This document shows, piece by piece, positions 34,836 to 43,666 of a stretch of DNA of 64,000 nucleotides. The translations under genes and the position numbers were made by a program. Numbering within the stretch: position 1 is the first letter of the stretch; each line of letters begins with the position of its first letter. This DNA is from an uncultured Eubacteriales bacterium. GTDB taxonomy: Bacteria; Bacillota; Clostridia; Oscillospirales; CAG-272. Location of the stretch: NCBI GenBank assembly GCA_934525675.1, contig CAKSZH010000004.1:62001-126000 (forward strand), given 5' to 3'. The notes beneath the pieces were generated by a model, which searched no databases, was not told the origin of the DNA, and saw only the letters and a program-made list of their open reading frames with translations.

Positions 34836-35058
34836 CCGGTAACGGAAAATCCACGGCAACAGAAGCTTACCACGGTGACGGGAAATCCCACGATAGCAGA
34901 CAATCGCTACGTTGACGGGAAATCTTACAGCAACAGGGAATCGCCGCGGCTACGAAGAATCTCACGGTATCAGACAATCATCACGGCTACGGGAAAACGC
35001 ACGATAGCAGAGGATCGCCGCGGCAAGTGGAAGTCCCCCGGCGGCAGGCAAACGTTAT
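34836..35058 (+). repeat. Decayed 18/19-bp tandem repeat array
   Basis: About 12 units of 18-19 bp with a loose consensus CACGGCTACGGGAAATCC follow aroK. Examples are cacggtgacgggaaatcc, cacgatagcagacaatcgc, tacgttgacgggaaatctt, cacggctacgggaaaacg and cacgatagcagaggatcgc. Units of 18 and 19 bp alternate, and a 37-bp dimer recurs (34872-34908 and 34983-35019). The alternating length breaks any reading frame, so it is non-coding. No gene was found between 34808 and 35358. Confidence 0.78.
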
Positions 35059-35215
35059 GCAAAGGGGAGCCCCGGCGGCGGGACATCGCGTGGCATTGCC
35101 CGGTGAGCGGGGGAGCATTTGCTCCCGCGTACACGCCCGTCTGATCCGGATTTACGGCCGCGAGCGGTTTTCTGAAGTTCCCGCAGCCACGGCAGTTTCC
35201 CGGCAAAAAGTGCAG

Positions 35216-35246
35216 AAAACCACCCACCTGACGGGTGGTTTTTTGA
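35216..35246 (+). terminator. Rightward terminator after the repeat array
   Basis: A perfect 10-bp stem (aaaaccaccc with gggtggtttt, 35216-35225 and 35233-35242), 7-nt loop, then further T. It probably ends the aroK transcript, which would then include the whole repeat array. Confidence 0.82.
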
Positions 35247-35299
35247 TCTGCGGAAACGCCTTTGCCGGTTTCCGCGCAAAAGTCCGTCTTACCCGGACG

Positions 35300-35341
35300 G
35301 AAAAGGGGCACAGGGGATCCGTCCGGATCCCCTGTGCCCCT
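35300..35341 (-). terminator. Leftward terminator of the export module
   Basis: A perfect 17-bp stem (35304-35320 with 35325-35341) and a 4-nt loop; on the reverse strand it is followed by a T run (aaaa at 35301-35304 on the plus strand). It lies 17 nt past the stop of the heptad-repeat protein. Confidence 0.9.
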
Positions 35342-35358
35342 CGTTGATGGACGGGAGT

Positions 35359-37455
35359 TTATTTCACCGCGTCGGTGCGGTAAATGAATTTGACCTTTCC
35401 GTCCATGCCGTCCGCGATTCCCGAGAAGGACTTGTAATCACGGGACACATCGATGGTCGCACGCAGGCGCGTCACCGTTACGGAAAGACCGCCTTCCAGC
35501 GCCTCCGTGAGCTTGCTGATGCCTTCTTCATACAGTGTCGCAAGACCGTCGCGGAGCTGCATGGAGCCGTCGCGGAGCTGTTCCACGCCGGTGATGAGGG
35601 CGGGCGCGCCGTCCTTCATGGTCAGGATACCGTCAAGCAGTTCCTGCATTCCGGCATCCAGCGCGAGACTTCCGTCCTTCAGCTGTTCCGCACCGGTGGC
35701 GGCGTCCTTGACACCGTTTGTATAATCCTTCAATCCGGTGTAGAACTCATTGTAGCTGTCCAGCCCGGCAACCAGGGTATTGAGGCTTTCAAGACCGGGA
35801 GCCGCTTTTTTGATTGCTTCCTCAATCTGCGCCTTGACGCTGTCGGATTCCATGTTTTCTTCAATCAGGAGCGCAATCTGTTCTTCGGTCTTTTCTGCAA
35901 TGAGAGCGGAGGTTTCTTCTTTCTCCATCACTGCCGTGACGTTCGCGCTGATGAGCGCCTGCACGTCGGCACTCTTCATCTGGTTGTCCACGGCGCTTCC
36001 CACAGCCGCCTGCCGGGCGGAAGTGATACTGCCGTCGGCAATCCCTGCGCGGTATGCTTCAGGGGTCAGCCCCATTGCGGCAAGTACTTTTTCCTCCACG
36101 CCTGCGCGGACGCTCGCCGTGACCTGTTCCGTGACCTGCGCCTGCACGGCGTTCTTCACGTTTGCCGCGATCAGGGAACGGTTGGCTTCCACCTGCGCGG
36201 TGACGTTCTTTCTCGCCGTCTCGCGGATTCCCTCCTCCGAGAGAGAAGCAATGACGGCTTCCAGGGTGTCATGATAATTTTCAATGGTCAGAGTGGGGAC
36301 GTCGGTCAGCCCGCCTGCCGCAAGCTGTGCGTTTGCCGTTGCAAGCAATGTATGGAAGACCGAAGCGGCGCCGCCGTTCAGACGGTCGTTGTTCGAGACG
36401 AGCGTTCCGAGTCCGTCGGAAAGTTGTCCCGCACCGGTGGCAAGATCGGCACTGCCGGCTTTGAGCTTTGCGGCACCCTCCGCCAGTTGATTGATACCCG
36501 CAACCAGCTCATTGGATTTTTCCAGAAGCGTGCAGACGCCGTCGTACAGCGCGGAAGAACCGTCCACGAGTTTGGTCACACCATCCGTCAGTTCCGCCAG
36601 CTTTCCGGAAAGCTCGTCGAGATTGTCGAAGACGGAGGGATCCAGTTGGTTGAAGAGATCGTTGGTCGCAACGGTCACGGTACCCGCGAGTCTGAATTCC
36701 TTTGCGTCTGCGGCGATCTCCACATAGGAGGGAATCTCAAACCGATCGTCGGTGAGGGCAAGGTTGTCGGAAAGTCCGGGGAATGCCAGCCCGACGACGG
36801 CAATGCGGTCGCCGTCATTGATGAGTTTGCCGTTGGTCACCGTCACGTTGGTGAATACGTCGTTGTCAAGGAGAACGCCGGTCAGCATGGCGAAGGGAAC
36901 GTAGATCTTCTGCTTCTCTCCGTCGATTTCGACGGTCTCATACTGGCGGTTTTCATACTCCACACGGATGGTCACTTTACCGCTCTTGCCGGCAATTTCC
37001 GCGGCGGAGAGTTCCTTGCCGTCAAGCAGGTAGGTGATCTTCATGCCGACGGGCAGTTCTTTGTCAAGATTACCGCGGTAGTAGATGTCCTTGCCGTCGG
37101 CGTCCCAGATCACGGCGCCGTCGGAGCCGGTGGTGTAGGATTCGTCGCCCTTGACATTTTCAGGATTCTGCAATTCACTCTTGTCGGCGAGGCTGCCTTC
37201 CTTCAGGGAGTTCTTCAGCCAGTCGCTGACGATCAGCTTTTTGATACTGCCGTCGGCGGACGCGATGACATAAACGGTCTCGTTCTTTTCGGGAACGGAG
37301 GCGTCCGTGTTGCCGATAGCGGGAGCATCCTCCCGGGGAGCAGAGTCGGACTCCCTGGTCTGACCGGTTACGGCAAACACCGTCGCCGTTGCGCCGCCGC
37401 AGATGAGAACGGCGGAAAGAATGATGCAAAGGATTCTCAGTTTTTTCTGTTTCAT
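35359..37455 (-). CDS. Exported heptad-repeat protein (YhgE/Pip-like partner of an MMPL transporter)
   Basis: A 698-residue protein with an N-terminal signal/anchor (residues 6-29) and a large, mostly helical extracellular region. Repeats of the L..G...L..G type (LVDGSSALYDG, LAEGAAKLKAGSADLATGAGQLSDGLGTL; LKDGSLALDAGMQELLDG, LRDGSMQLRDGLATL) match the X-X-X-Leu-X-X-Gly heptads of YhgE/Pip-type proteins. A long Ala/Glu-rich helical centre separates the two repeat blocks. There is no C-terminal membrane domain, unlike full YhgE. It sits downstream of the MMPL gene and is probably an accessory to it. Confidence 0.78.
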   Translation of the reverse strand: MKQKKLRILCIILSAVLICGGATATVFAVTGQTRESDSAPREDAPAIGNTDASVPEKNETVYVIASADGSIKKLIVSDWLKNSLKEGSLADKSELQNPENVKGDESYTTGSDGAVIWDADGKDIYYRGNLDKELPVGMKITYLLDGKELSAAEIAGKSGKVTIRVEYENRQYETVEIDGEKQKIYVPFAMLTGVLLDNDVFTNVTVTNGKLINDGDRIAVVGLAFPGLSDNLALTDDRFEIPSYVEIAADAKEFRLAGTVTVATNDLFNQLDPSVFDNLDELSGKLAELTDGVTKLVDGSSALYDGVCTLLEKSNELVAGINQLAEGAAKLKAGSADLATGAGQLSDGLGTLVSNNDRLNGGAASVFHTLLATANAQLAAGGLTDVPTLTIENYHDTLEAVIASLSEEGIRETARKNVTAQVEANRSLIAANVKNAVQAQVTEQVTASVRAGVEEKVLAAMGLTPEAYRAGIADGSITSARQAAVGSAVDNQMKSADVQALISANVTAVMEKEETSALIAEKTEEQIALLIEENMESDSVKAQIEEAIKKAAPGLESLNTLVAGLDSYNEFYTGLKDYTNGVKDAATGAEQLKDGSLALDAGMQELLDGILTMKDGAPALITGVEQLRDGSMQLRDGLATLYEEGISKLTEALEGGLSVTVTRLRATIDVSRDYKSFSGIADGMDGKVKFIYRTDAVK

Positions 37456-37458
37456 GGT

Positions 37459-37689
37459 TTATTCCTCCTCATCCGACGCCCCGTCGGATTCCTTGGTTTC
37501 TTCCGCCCCGCAATCCGGGCAATCGCTGCCGGGTACCGGCTCTGCGACCCCGTCGGCGGATCCGGCTTCTGCAAGTGGGGCTTTCTTTGCGGCGGAACGG
37601 TGCAGTTTCGCGCACAGCATTCCGGCGATACCTCCCACGGCGCACACAGCGCCGGCGGCGATGAACAGTTTCTTATAACAGGATTTCAT
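37459..37689 (-). CDS. Small membrane protein with acidic tail
   Basis: A 76-residue protein: an N-terminal hydrophobic helix (KKLFIAAGAVCAVGGIAGMLC), a short basic stretch, then an acidic tail with a CPDCG pair. No family recognised. It lies between the MMPL gene and the heptad-repeat gene, 39 nt after the former and 3 nt before the latter, with a ggaggaaccg SD, so it belongs to the module. Confidence 0.65.
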   Translation of the reverse strand: MKSCYKKLFIAAGAVCAVGGIAGMLCAKLHRSAAKKAPLAEAGSADGVAEPVPGSDCPDCGAEETKESDGASDEEE

Positions 37690-37728
37690 GATTCGGTTCC
37701 TCCTTGAATAACGGTTGTAATGGTTGCG

Positions 37729-39837
37729 TTAAGTGCCGGAGTCTTGCGGCGTTTCCTTTTGCTTTCTGCATTTCTTCATGCCGAAGGTGGTTGCACAGAC
37801 GATCGGGTCACACAGAAGCAGGAGCGCAGGCAGAATGAAAATGACGCACAGCATACTGATAACGGCGCCTCTTGCCATCAGCATACACATGGAGCTGATG
37901 ATGTCGATATCGGAATACACGGCGACGCCGAAGGTTGCGGCGAACAGTCCCATGCCCGAGACGATGATGGACGGGAAGGACGAGGAGAGCGCCGTTGTGA
38001 CGGCGGAGCGTTTGTCCGCGCCGAGCATCCGCTCGGATTTGTAACGGGTGGTCATGAGGATCGCGTAGTCCACCGTTGCGCCGAGCTGAATGGTGCTGAT
38101 ACAGATGGGAGCGATGAAGGGAAGCGACTGACCGAGGTAGTGCGGAATGCCGAGGTTGATGAAGATGGCAAGCTCGATCACGGCAATGAGGATGAAGGGC
38201 AGGCTGAAGCTCTTTTCCACAAACGCGATGATGAGGAAGATCGCCACAATGGAGATGGCGTTGACAACCTGGAAGTCATGTCCCGTCGTTTCGATCATGT
38301 CCTTCATGCAGGGCGCTTCGCCGATCAGCATTCCCGAGGGATCGTATTTCTTGACGATCTGATTGAGCGAGGTGATCTGGTCGTTGACCTTGTCGCTTGC
38401 GACTTTGTATTCCGAGTTGATGAGGAGCAGTTCCCACTTGTCGCTCTTCAGAATGGAGGTGATGCTCTCGGGCAGAATCTCCTCCGGCACCAGAGAACCG
38501 ACGACGGATTCCAGCCCCAGTACGTATTTGACGCCGTCCACCTGTTCCATTTCCTTTATCATGGACCGCACCGCCTTCCCGGACAGGTGAGAGTCCACAA
38601 GAACCATGTGGGTGGACGCAATGTTGAATTCTTCGGACAGCTTGGAGTTTGCAATGACGTATTCCATGTCCTCCGGCAGGCACTGTCCCATGTCGTAGTA
38701 GACCTCGTCGTTGGTCTTCTGATAGCCGTAAAGCGCGGGGGTAATCAGAAGCGCGAAGATCACAAGGAAGATGGGGAAGCACCTGACCACTCCTCCGGCA
38801 AATTTCTTCATGTCCGGAATGATGGAGCGGTGCTTGGTCTTTTGCAGGGGCTTGTCGAAAATGAGGATCATGGACGGAAGAACCGTTACGCAACCGAGCA
38901 CGCCGAGCAGGACACCCTTTGCCATGACCAGTCCGAGGTCACGTCCCAGCGTGAAGCTCATGAAGCACAGCGCCGCAAAGCCCGCGATGGTGGTGACGGA
39001 CGAGCCGACGACCGAGGTCAGGGTCTTGTGAATGGCGTTTGCCATGGCTTCGTACTTGTCGCTTGTCAGGTTGCGTTCCTCATTGTAACTGTGCCAGAGG
39101 AAGATGGAGTAGTCCATGGTGACCGCAAGCTGAAGCACGGCGGAGAGCGCCTTGGTAATATAGGAAATCTCCCCGAAGAAATAGTTGGTGCCGAGGTTCA
39201 GAAGAATCATCATGCCGATGGAGGCAAGGAAGACGAACGGAACCAGCCAGCCGTCGAGGAAAAGCAGCATGGCGACCAGTGCCAGCACAACAGCGATGGC
39301 AACGTAGATCGGTTCCTCTTTTTCACACAGGTCCTTGAGGTCGGTGACGAGCGCGGACATGCCGGAAACAAAGCACTGCTTGCCGGTGATGGAACGGATT
39401 TCGCGGATCGCGTCCATCGTGACCTCCTCGGAGGTCGCGCTGTCAAAGAAGACGGCAATCATGGTGGAGTGGTCGGTGTTGAATTCCCGGTAAATTTCTT
39501 CCGGCAGGATCTCCATGGGGATGGAGATATCCGCGAGCGAGTTGTACCAGAGAACCGTTTCCACGTGATCCACAGTCTTGATCTTTTCGGTCAGGGCGGC
39601 GACATCACGCTCGGACATGTCCTCCACGATGATGAAGGAAAACGCCCCCTTGCCGAACTCCTGCATGAGTACGTCCTGTCCGATGACGGTGTCCATGTCG
39701 GACGGCAGGTAATCGAGCATGTCGTAGTTGATGCGGGTGCCGATCATGCCGAATGCCGACGGAATGATGAGCAGAAGGGCAAGGATCAGAATGGGGATGC
39801 GGTACTTGACGACCGCTTTGGCAAATCGCATGGTCAT
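37729..39837 (-). CDS. MMPL-type RND superfamily transporter
   Basis: A 702-residue membrane protein with the two-fold RND layout: a helix at residues 12-32, an extracytoplasmic domain to about 190, a helix bundle to about 350, a second soluble domain, and a second bundle at 560-690. The conserved aspartates of helix IV in each half are seen in QLAVTMDYSIFLW and QLGATVDYAILM. Gram-positive MMPL proteins export lipids or hydrophobic compounds; the substrate here is unknown. Its start overlaps the HdeD-like gene by ATGA. Confidence 0.92.
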   Translation of the reverse strand: MTMRFAKAVVKYRIPILILALLLIIPSAFGMIGTRINYDMLDYLPSDMDTVIGQDVLMQEFGKGAFSFIIVEDMSERDVAALTEKIKTVDHVETVLWYNSLADISIPMEILPEEIYREFNTDHSTMIAVFFDSATSEEVTMDAIREIRSITGKQCFVSGMSALVTDLKDLCEKEEPIYVAIAVVLALVAMLLFLDGWLVPFVFLASIGMMILLNLGTNYFFGEISYITKALSAVLQLAVTMDYSIFLWHSYNEERNLTSDKYEAMANAIHKTLTSVVGSSVTTIAGFAALCFMSFTLGRDLGLVMAKGVLLGVLGCVTVLPSMILIFDKPLQKTKHRSIIPDMKKFAGGVVRCFPIFLVIFALLITPALYGYQKTNDEVYYDMGQCLPEDMEYVIANSKLSEEFNIASTHMVLVDSHLSGKAVRSMIKEMEQVDGVKYVLGLESVVGSLVPEEILPESITSILKSDKWELLLINSEYKVASDKVNDQITSLNQIVKKYDPSGMLIGEAPCMKDMIETTGHDFQVVNAISIVAIFLIIAFVEKSFSLPFILIAVIELAIFINLGIPHYLGQSLPFIAPICISTIQLGATVDYAILMTTRYKSERMLGADKRSAVTTALSSSFPSIIVSGMGLFAATFGVAVYSDIDIISSMCMLMARGAVISMLCVIFILPALLLLCDPIVCATTFGMKKCRKQKETPQDSGT

Positions 39838-40430
39838 GGGTCCTCTCTTTCTTTGGATTCGCCCTCGATGACATCGGGTCTCTGATGGCGAATGATTTTG
39901 ACGGTGATGAGCATGGTGCAGATGTTGAGCAGTCCCTCCCAGAGGAGGGTGATGCCGTACAGGACCGTCATGACCTGTACGCTTTCATCCGGGCGGAGAA
40001 TGAGCAAAAATCCGAACACCCCGGTTAGGATTGCGGAGGCAAGGATCAGCCACCATTGACGGACCCCAAAGGTTCTCGCGTCGATGGAGATCTGCGTTTT
40101 GAACAGACTGTCCGCCAGCACCAGAATGCCGATGAGACTGCACATCAGGGTCATTGCACGGACGGGACGGATGAGGAGCGCGGTTCCGATGAGAACCGTC
40201 AGGATCCCGCTGGCAAGGTCGTACTGAAACGCAAGCCGGAACAGATCTCTTGAGAAATACCCCACCAGCTTGACGATACCGAAGACGATGAGGGTCACTC
40301 CGCAGACGATCCCGACCACGCGGACGGAAATGTCCGGCACGCAGATGAGGCAGATGCCGAGCGCGGTCAGCAGAACCGAAATACCGATGTATCCGATTTT
40401 TGCAATCCGCATGGGAGCGGTGGAACGCAT
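39834..40430 (-). CDS. HdeD-like (DUF308) membrane protein
   Basis: A 198-residue protein with six hydrophobic helices arranged as three pairs (LTALGICLICVPDISVRVVG, LIGTALLIRPVRAMTLM, GVFGFLLILRPDESVQVMT), the triplicated DUF308/HdeD pattern. The start at 40430 has an aggaag SD. It is the first gene of the MMPL operon and is translationally coupled to the transporter. Confidence 0.85.
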   Translation of the reverse strand: MRSTAPMRIAKIGYIGISVLLTALGICLICVPDISVRVVGIVCGVTLIVFGIVKLVGYFSRDLFRLAFQYDLASGILTVLIGTALLIRPVRAMTLMCSLIGILVLADSLFKTQISIDARTFGVRQWWLILASAILTGVFGFLLILRPDESVQVMTVLYGITLLWEGLLNICTMLITVKIIRHQRPDVIEGESKEREDP

Positions 40431-40461
40431 CTTTGTCACTTCCTTTCTTTTTCCGTTCCCC

Positions 40462-40489
40462 AGTATAGCAGTCGGCGGGGGACCTGAAA
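40462..40489 (-). promoter_or_regulatory. Promoter of the HdeD-MMPL operon
   Basis: On the reverse strand TGC-TATACT (extended -10, 40467-40462) lies 16 nt from TTTCAG (40489-40484). The downstream genes form one leftward operon; it is a likely target of the neighbouring TetR protein. Confidence 0.6.
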
Positions 40490-40642
40490 ACGGGCAATCG
40501 GGAGGCGAATGCCGCAAATTCGGGCAGAGCGGGGGCGATTGTACAAAAACCATACAATTGCCCCCTGTTTGTCTGAATCCGCGGGGGATGTTCCGGCATA
40601 GGTCATTCCGGAAGTCCCCTCCCACCGGGAAACGACAAAAGA

Positions 40643-40672
40643 GCGGCTGTAAAACAACCGTTTTACAGCCGC
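40643..40672 (-). terminator. Terminator of tetR
   Basis: A perfect 13-bp stem (40643-40655 with 40660-40672) with a 4-nt loop; on the reverse strand it is followed by tcttttg. It separates tetR from the MMPL operon. Confidence 0.8.
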
Positions 40673-40826
40673 CCGAAGGCGTTTCTGTGTGGAATTGCGG
40701 ACAATCTGTCGCACGGAACAGAGAAACCCGAAAAGCGTACTACGCCGCACGTGGAATCATGCCGTACTAAACAGCCTCTTCCGGATCAAAACAGCGAGCA
40801 TATTCCGCGCCCGTGCACGGATGGGA

Positions 40827-41396
40827 TCACGGATGATCGTTGCTTTCCCGGATCCTGCGGATGATGTCATCGGACAGTCCGTGACAGACCCCGATGATCC
40901 GGTGGATCCCGGTCATGGACTCTTCCTTCATGCCGTTCATGATCCATTCAAAGGACAGCCCGAAAATCTCGCATTTGATGAAACGGATGGTGACCTCCAG
41001 ATCTTCCGGCGGAATGACGATTCCCTCGAAAGCCGTGGTCAGGTACGTGGTGGCAATGTATTCGCTGATCTTCATGAGATACCGCTCGTAGATGTCGCGG
41101 TTGACGGAGTTATAGATATGCAGGACGGCTTTCCGGTTGGCGACCAGCTCACGGATGACCACGGTGATACATTCGTCGAGGGATTCCACGGTCGGATAAT
41201 CCGCAACCAGCGCGTCCACCCGGTCCTTGACAATCTCCTCGATCAGTGCGGGAATGTCCTGATAATGATAATAGAAGGAATTGCGGTTGATCCCGCAGTC
41301 TTCGACGATCATGCGGACGCTGATCTGCGAAAGCGGTTTTTCATTGAGTAATTTGAGAAAGGATGCTTTGATCGCCTGTTTGGTGAATCCCGCCAT
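40827..41396 (-). CDS. TetR/AcrR-family transcriptional regulator
   Basis: A 189-residue regulator. The N-terminal helix-turn-helix fits the pattern: IKASFLKLLNEKPLSQISVRMIVEDCGINRNSFYYHY at residues 7-43. The C-terminal ligand domain resembles the DhaS/TetR_C_33-type sequences of Firmicutes. The start at 41396 has a gggaggc SD and a near-consensus promoter. It lies upstream of the MMPL operon in the same direction, so control of that operon is the simplest reading. Confidence 0.9.
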   Translation of the reverse strand: MAGFTKQAIKASFLKLLNEKPLSQISVRMIVEDCGINRNSFYYHYQDIPALIEEIVKDRVDALVADYPTVESLDECITVVIRELVANRKAVLHIYNSVNRDIYERYLMKISEYIATTYLTTAFEGIVIPPEDLEVTIRFIKCEIFGLSFEWIMNGMKEESMTGIHRIIGVCHGLSDDIIRRIRESNDHP

Positions 41397-41448
41397 GACA
41401 GCCTCCCGTTTGATTTTCCGACTGTGCCGAAACAAGCCGGATGAAAAA

Positions 41449-41477
41449 AGTGTAGCATAAACCGGGACGGATGTCAA
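41449..41477 (-). promoter_or_regulatory. Sigma-A promoter of tetR
   Basis: On the reverse strand a perfect TTGACA (41477-41472), 17-nt spacer, and TACACT (41454-41449), about 55 nt before the tetR start. Confidence 0.88.
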
Positions 41478-41570
41478 GGGCAGGGGACAAAAGGAACAGA
41501 GCGGTTTGTACCGGGGAACGGGGAAACTTCCTGCCGGTTTGTCGGAGCCGGACGGGGTATCTTGCGTCAC

Positions 41571-41729
41571 AAGAGAAGAGCAAAAAAGAACGGGACGATT
41601 CGCCTTCGCTCAATGTGGCTCCGTTGTTAGAATAACGGACGTGTGCCGAAATTGTACCTAAACAAAATTGGCACAATATATTGCGATAATTTGGTCGATT
41701 TATACGCAATATATTGTGCTTTTTTACTG
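41571..41729. other. AT-rich gap with a 15-bp inverted repeat
   Basis: This stretch between tetR and tRNA-Gly has no gene. At 41669-41683 and 41705-41719 is a perfect 15-bp inverted repeat (gcacaatatattgcg) with a 21-nt loop, followed on the plus strand by six T. It lies 10 nt past the tRNA-Gly 3' end. Base composition is far more AT-rich than its surroundings. Confidence 0.6.
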
Positions 41730-41803
41730 TGGAGCAGGTAACGGGAATCGAACCCGCCGCTCCGGCTTGGGAAGCCGGGGTTTTACCACTAGACTATACC
41801 TGC
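41730..41803 (-). tRNA. tRNA-Gly (anticodon CCC)
   Basis: A 74-nt reverse-strand tRNA: acceptor GCAGGTA/TACCTGC, discriminator U, encoded CCA, anticodon stem CCGGC/GCCGG with loop TTCCCAA (anticodon CCC), T-loop ggTTCGAtt. Confidence 0.95.
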
Positions 41804-41939
41804 GTACCGCGTCCCGCTTTGTACGGAACGATATTATTTTAACCTATTTCTTCCGTCTTGTCAACACCAAACGGGGAATTTCTTTTACGGATTTTCACGG
41901 GGGAAGCGGGCGGGGATCGGAAAAGCGCGAAAACCGGAT

Positions 41940-42215
41940 CCATCCGGAGTAACGGTGCCGTGGGAGTCCCCCGGTTTTTGGGATAATCCCTGTGCGGGGA
42001 GCTGCCGGCAACCGTGGCACGCTGTTGCGGTGTGCCGGTGAAGATTGTGCCGGAGGATACGGGATGAACGGGAAAGGCTGTGCAAAACGAGCGGAAGCTT
42101 CCCACGAAAAATGCACCGTGGTTTAACGGAAAATACGGTACCGGTACGGGATTCCCGCGCGGATACGGAATTACTGCCGGATACGTGCCGCACGGGGGGC
42201 GACATTGTTACCGGA
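41940..42215. repeat. Possible strongly decayed ~18-20-bp repeats in the tRNA-Gly/pfkA gap
   Basis: The 489-bp gap upstream of tRNA-Gly and downstream of pfkA holds no gene. Its last units (ccggtacgggattcccgcg, cggatacggaattactgc, cggatacgtgccgcacgg) resemble the array after aroK; earlier units are much less clear. I consider this weak. Confidence 0.35.
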
Positions 42216-42239
42216 CACCTGCTGCCGCTCCGCATTGAA

Positions 42240-42276
42240 ATCAAACTCCCCGCCGGGCAAACGCCGCGGCGGGGAG
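42240..42276 (-). terminator. Terminator of pfkA
   Basis: A 10-bp GC stem (ctccccgccg, 42246-42255, with cggcggggag, 42267-42276) followed on the reverse strand by tttga, 17 nt past the pfkA stop. Confidence 0.78.
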
Positions 42277-42292
42277 CCGATGATTCTGAACT

Positions 42293-43369
42293 TTATTTTG
42301 CGACAATGTTTGCGATGCGGTTATAATCCGCGATCTCTTTCTTACGCTTTTCAACCAGCGCTTTCATGTCTTCCAGCTGTTCGGGAGTGAAGGCGTACAG
42401 ATCTCCGGGCTTCAGTTTGTTTTTGTACATCCGGTCGGAAATCAGCGCAAAGTTGATGTCCACCGGCGTGGTCTTTCCGTCGATCTCGCACATGACAAGA
42501 TCCGACTTGCCCGCGAGCAGAAGATCCACTGCCATGACGCCCATCTGCGCGCCCGCAAGGCGGTCATGCAGGGTGGGATCGCCGCCGCGCACAACATGCG
42601 CAAAGCGTGCAAACCGCGTTTCCACTTCCGCCTCGGTGTTGATTCTGTGCGCGAGATGCTCACCGAAGGATACGCCGCCGACAGGGTCCATGCCTTCGCT
42701 GACCACAACAATCATGCCGCGCTTTCCGTTTTGACGCGCTTCACGGATGCGTTCCAGCATTGCGTCTTCGTCAAAGGGAACCTCCGGAATGGCAACCGCG
42801 ATCGCACCGGTGGCAATACCGGCAAGAAGCGCGATCTGTCCGCATTCGCGTCCCATGACCTCCACGACGTTGCAGCGGCTGTGGGAATCACAGGTGTCGC
42901 ACAGTTTGTCGATCATTTCAATGGTGGTATTGGTGGCGGTGTCAAGACCGATGGTATAGTCGCTTGCGGTAATGTCATTGTCGATGGAGCCGGGAATGCC
43001 GACAGCGGGGAAGCCAAGTCTCGACATATCGGTCGCGCCGCGGAAGGTTCCGTCGCCGCCGATGGCGATGATTGCGTCAATCTGATGCTCCTTACAGGTT
43101 GCAATCGCGCGCTTCATGCCCTCTTCGGTTTTGAACTCCGGGCAACGGCTGGAGCCGAGAATGGTGCCGCCTTTCTTCCAGATGCCTGCGACTTTTTTGC
43201 GGTCAAGTACCGTAATATTTCCGTTAATCAGTCCGGTGTAACCTTCATTGATGCCTACCACTTCGATGTTTTCATCCAGTGCATGCAGGGTAATCGCCGC
43301 AATTGCGGCATTCATGCCGGGCGCGTCACCGCCGGAGGTCAGGACACCGATTCTTCTGAATTTTGCCAT
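42293..43369 (-). CDS. pfkA: ATP-dependent 6-phosphofructokinase
   Basis: A 358-residue glycolytic enzyme phosphorylating fructose-6-phosphate. LTSGGDAPGMNAAI near residue 9, GGDGTFRG near 104 and PGSIDNDI near 125 are conserved. Glycine after GGD marks the ATP-using rather than the PPi-using class. It is about 35 residues longer than the E. coli enzyme at the C-terminus. The start at 43369 has a gaggtga SD. Confidence 0.96.
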   Translation of the reverse strand: MAKFRRIGVLTSGGDAPGMNAAIAAITLHALDENIEVVGINEGYTGLINGNITVLDRKKVAGIWKKGGTILGSSRCPEFKTEEGMKRAIATCKEHQIDAIIAIGGDGTFRGATDMSRLGFPAVGIPGSIDNDITASDYTIGLDTATNTTIEMIDKLCDTCDSHSRCNVVEVMGRECGQIALLAGIATGAIAVAIPEVPFDEDAMLERIREARQNGKRGMIVVVSEGMDPVGGVSFGEHLAHRINTEAEVETRFARFAHVVRGGDPTLHDRLAGAQMGVMAVDLLLAGKSDLVMCEIDGKTTPVDINFALISDRMYKNKLKPGDLYAFTPEQLEDMKALVEKRKKEIADYNRIANIVAK

Positions 43370-43409
43370 AACAGTCACCTCGTTGAAAGGGGGAAATATT
43401 TCCCGCCGC

Positions 43410-43438
43410 ATTATATCATAATCAATATATCATTATAA
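43410..43438 (-). promoter_or_regulatory. Promoter of pfkA
   Basis: On the reverse strand an extended -10 (TGA then TATAAT, 43415-43410) with TTATAA 17 nt upstream as a weak -35. Confidence 0.6.
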
Positions 43439-43666
43439 TAGATTTTTTTGCGGAAATCAAGCATTTGTCTGAAATTTATCAAAAAAATGCGGAGAATTTT
43501 CCAAAACTTCACACAGCGCACAGCTGCCCGTCAAAATCGGATTACCCAACCGTGTAAAAACGCAGTACATGGTTTTGTGTTTCCCGGTGTGACGAGCTTG
43601 CCGCCGACTGTATTCTCCGGTTTTTCGGGAGCTTCACGGGGATGGGGACCTTTCTTCCGCGCCCGC

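Noticed and set aside
34836..35058. CRISPR array
   Set aside because: Units are 18-19 bp, contiguous and degenerate, without unique spacers, and no cas gene is nearby.
35344..39885. Two long plus-strand open frames (about 720-790 codons) opposite the heptad-repeat and MMPL genes
   Set aside because: They are antisense shadows produced by the strong GC bias at third codon positions; no SD, no family motif, and the reverse strand encodes clear proteins.
41669..41719. dif/Xer recombination site
   Set aside because: The half-sites do not match known dif arms and the 21-nt centre is far too long for a 6-bp Xer core.
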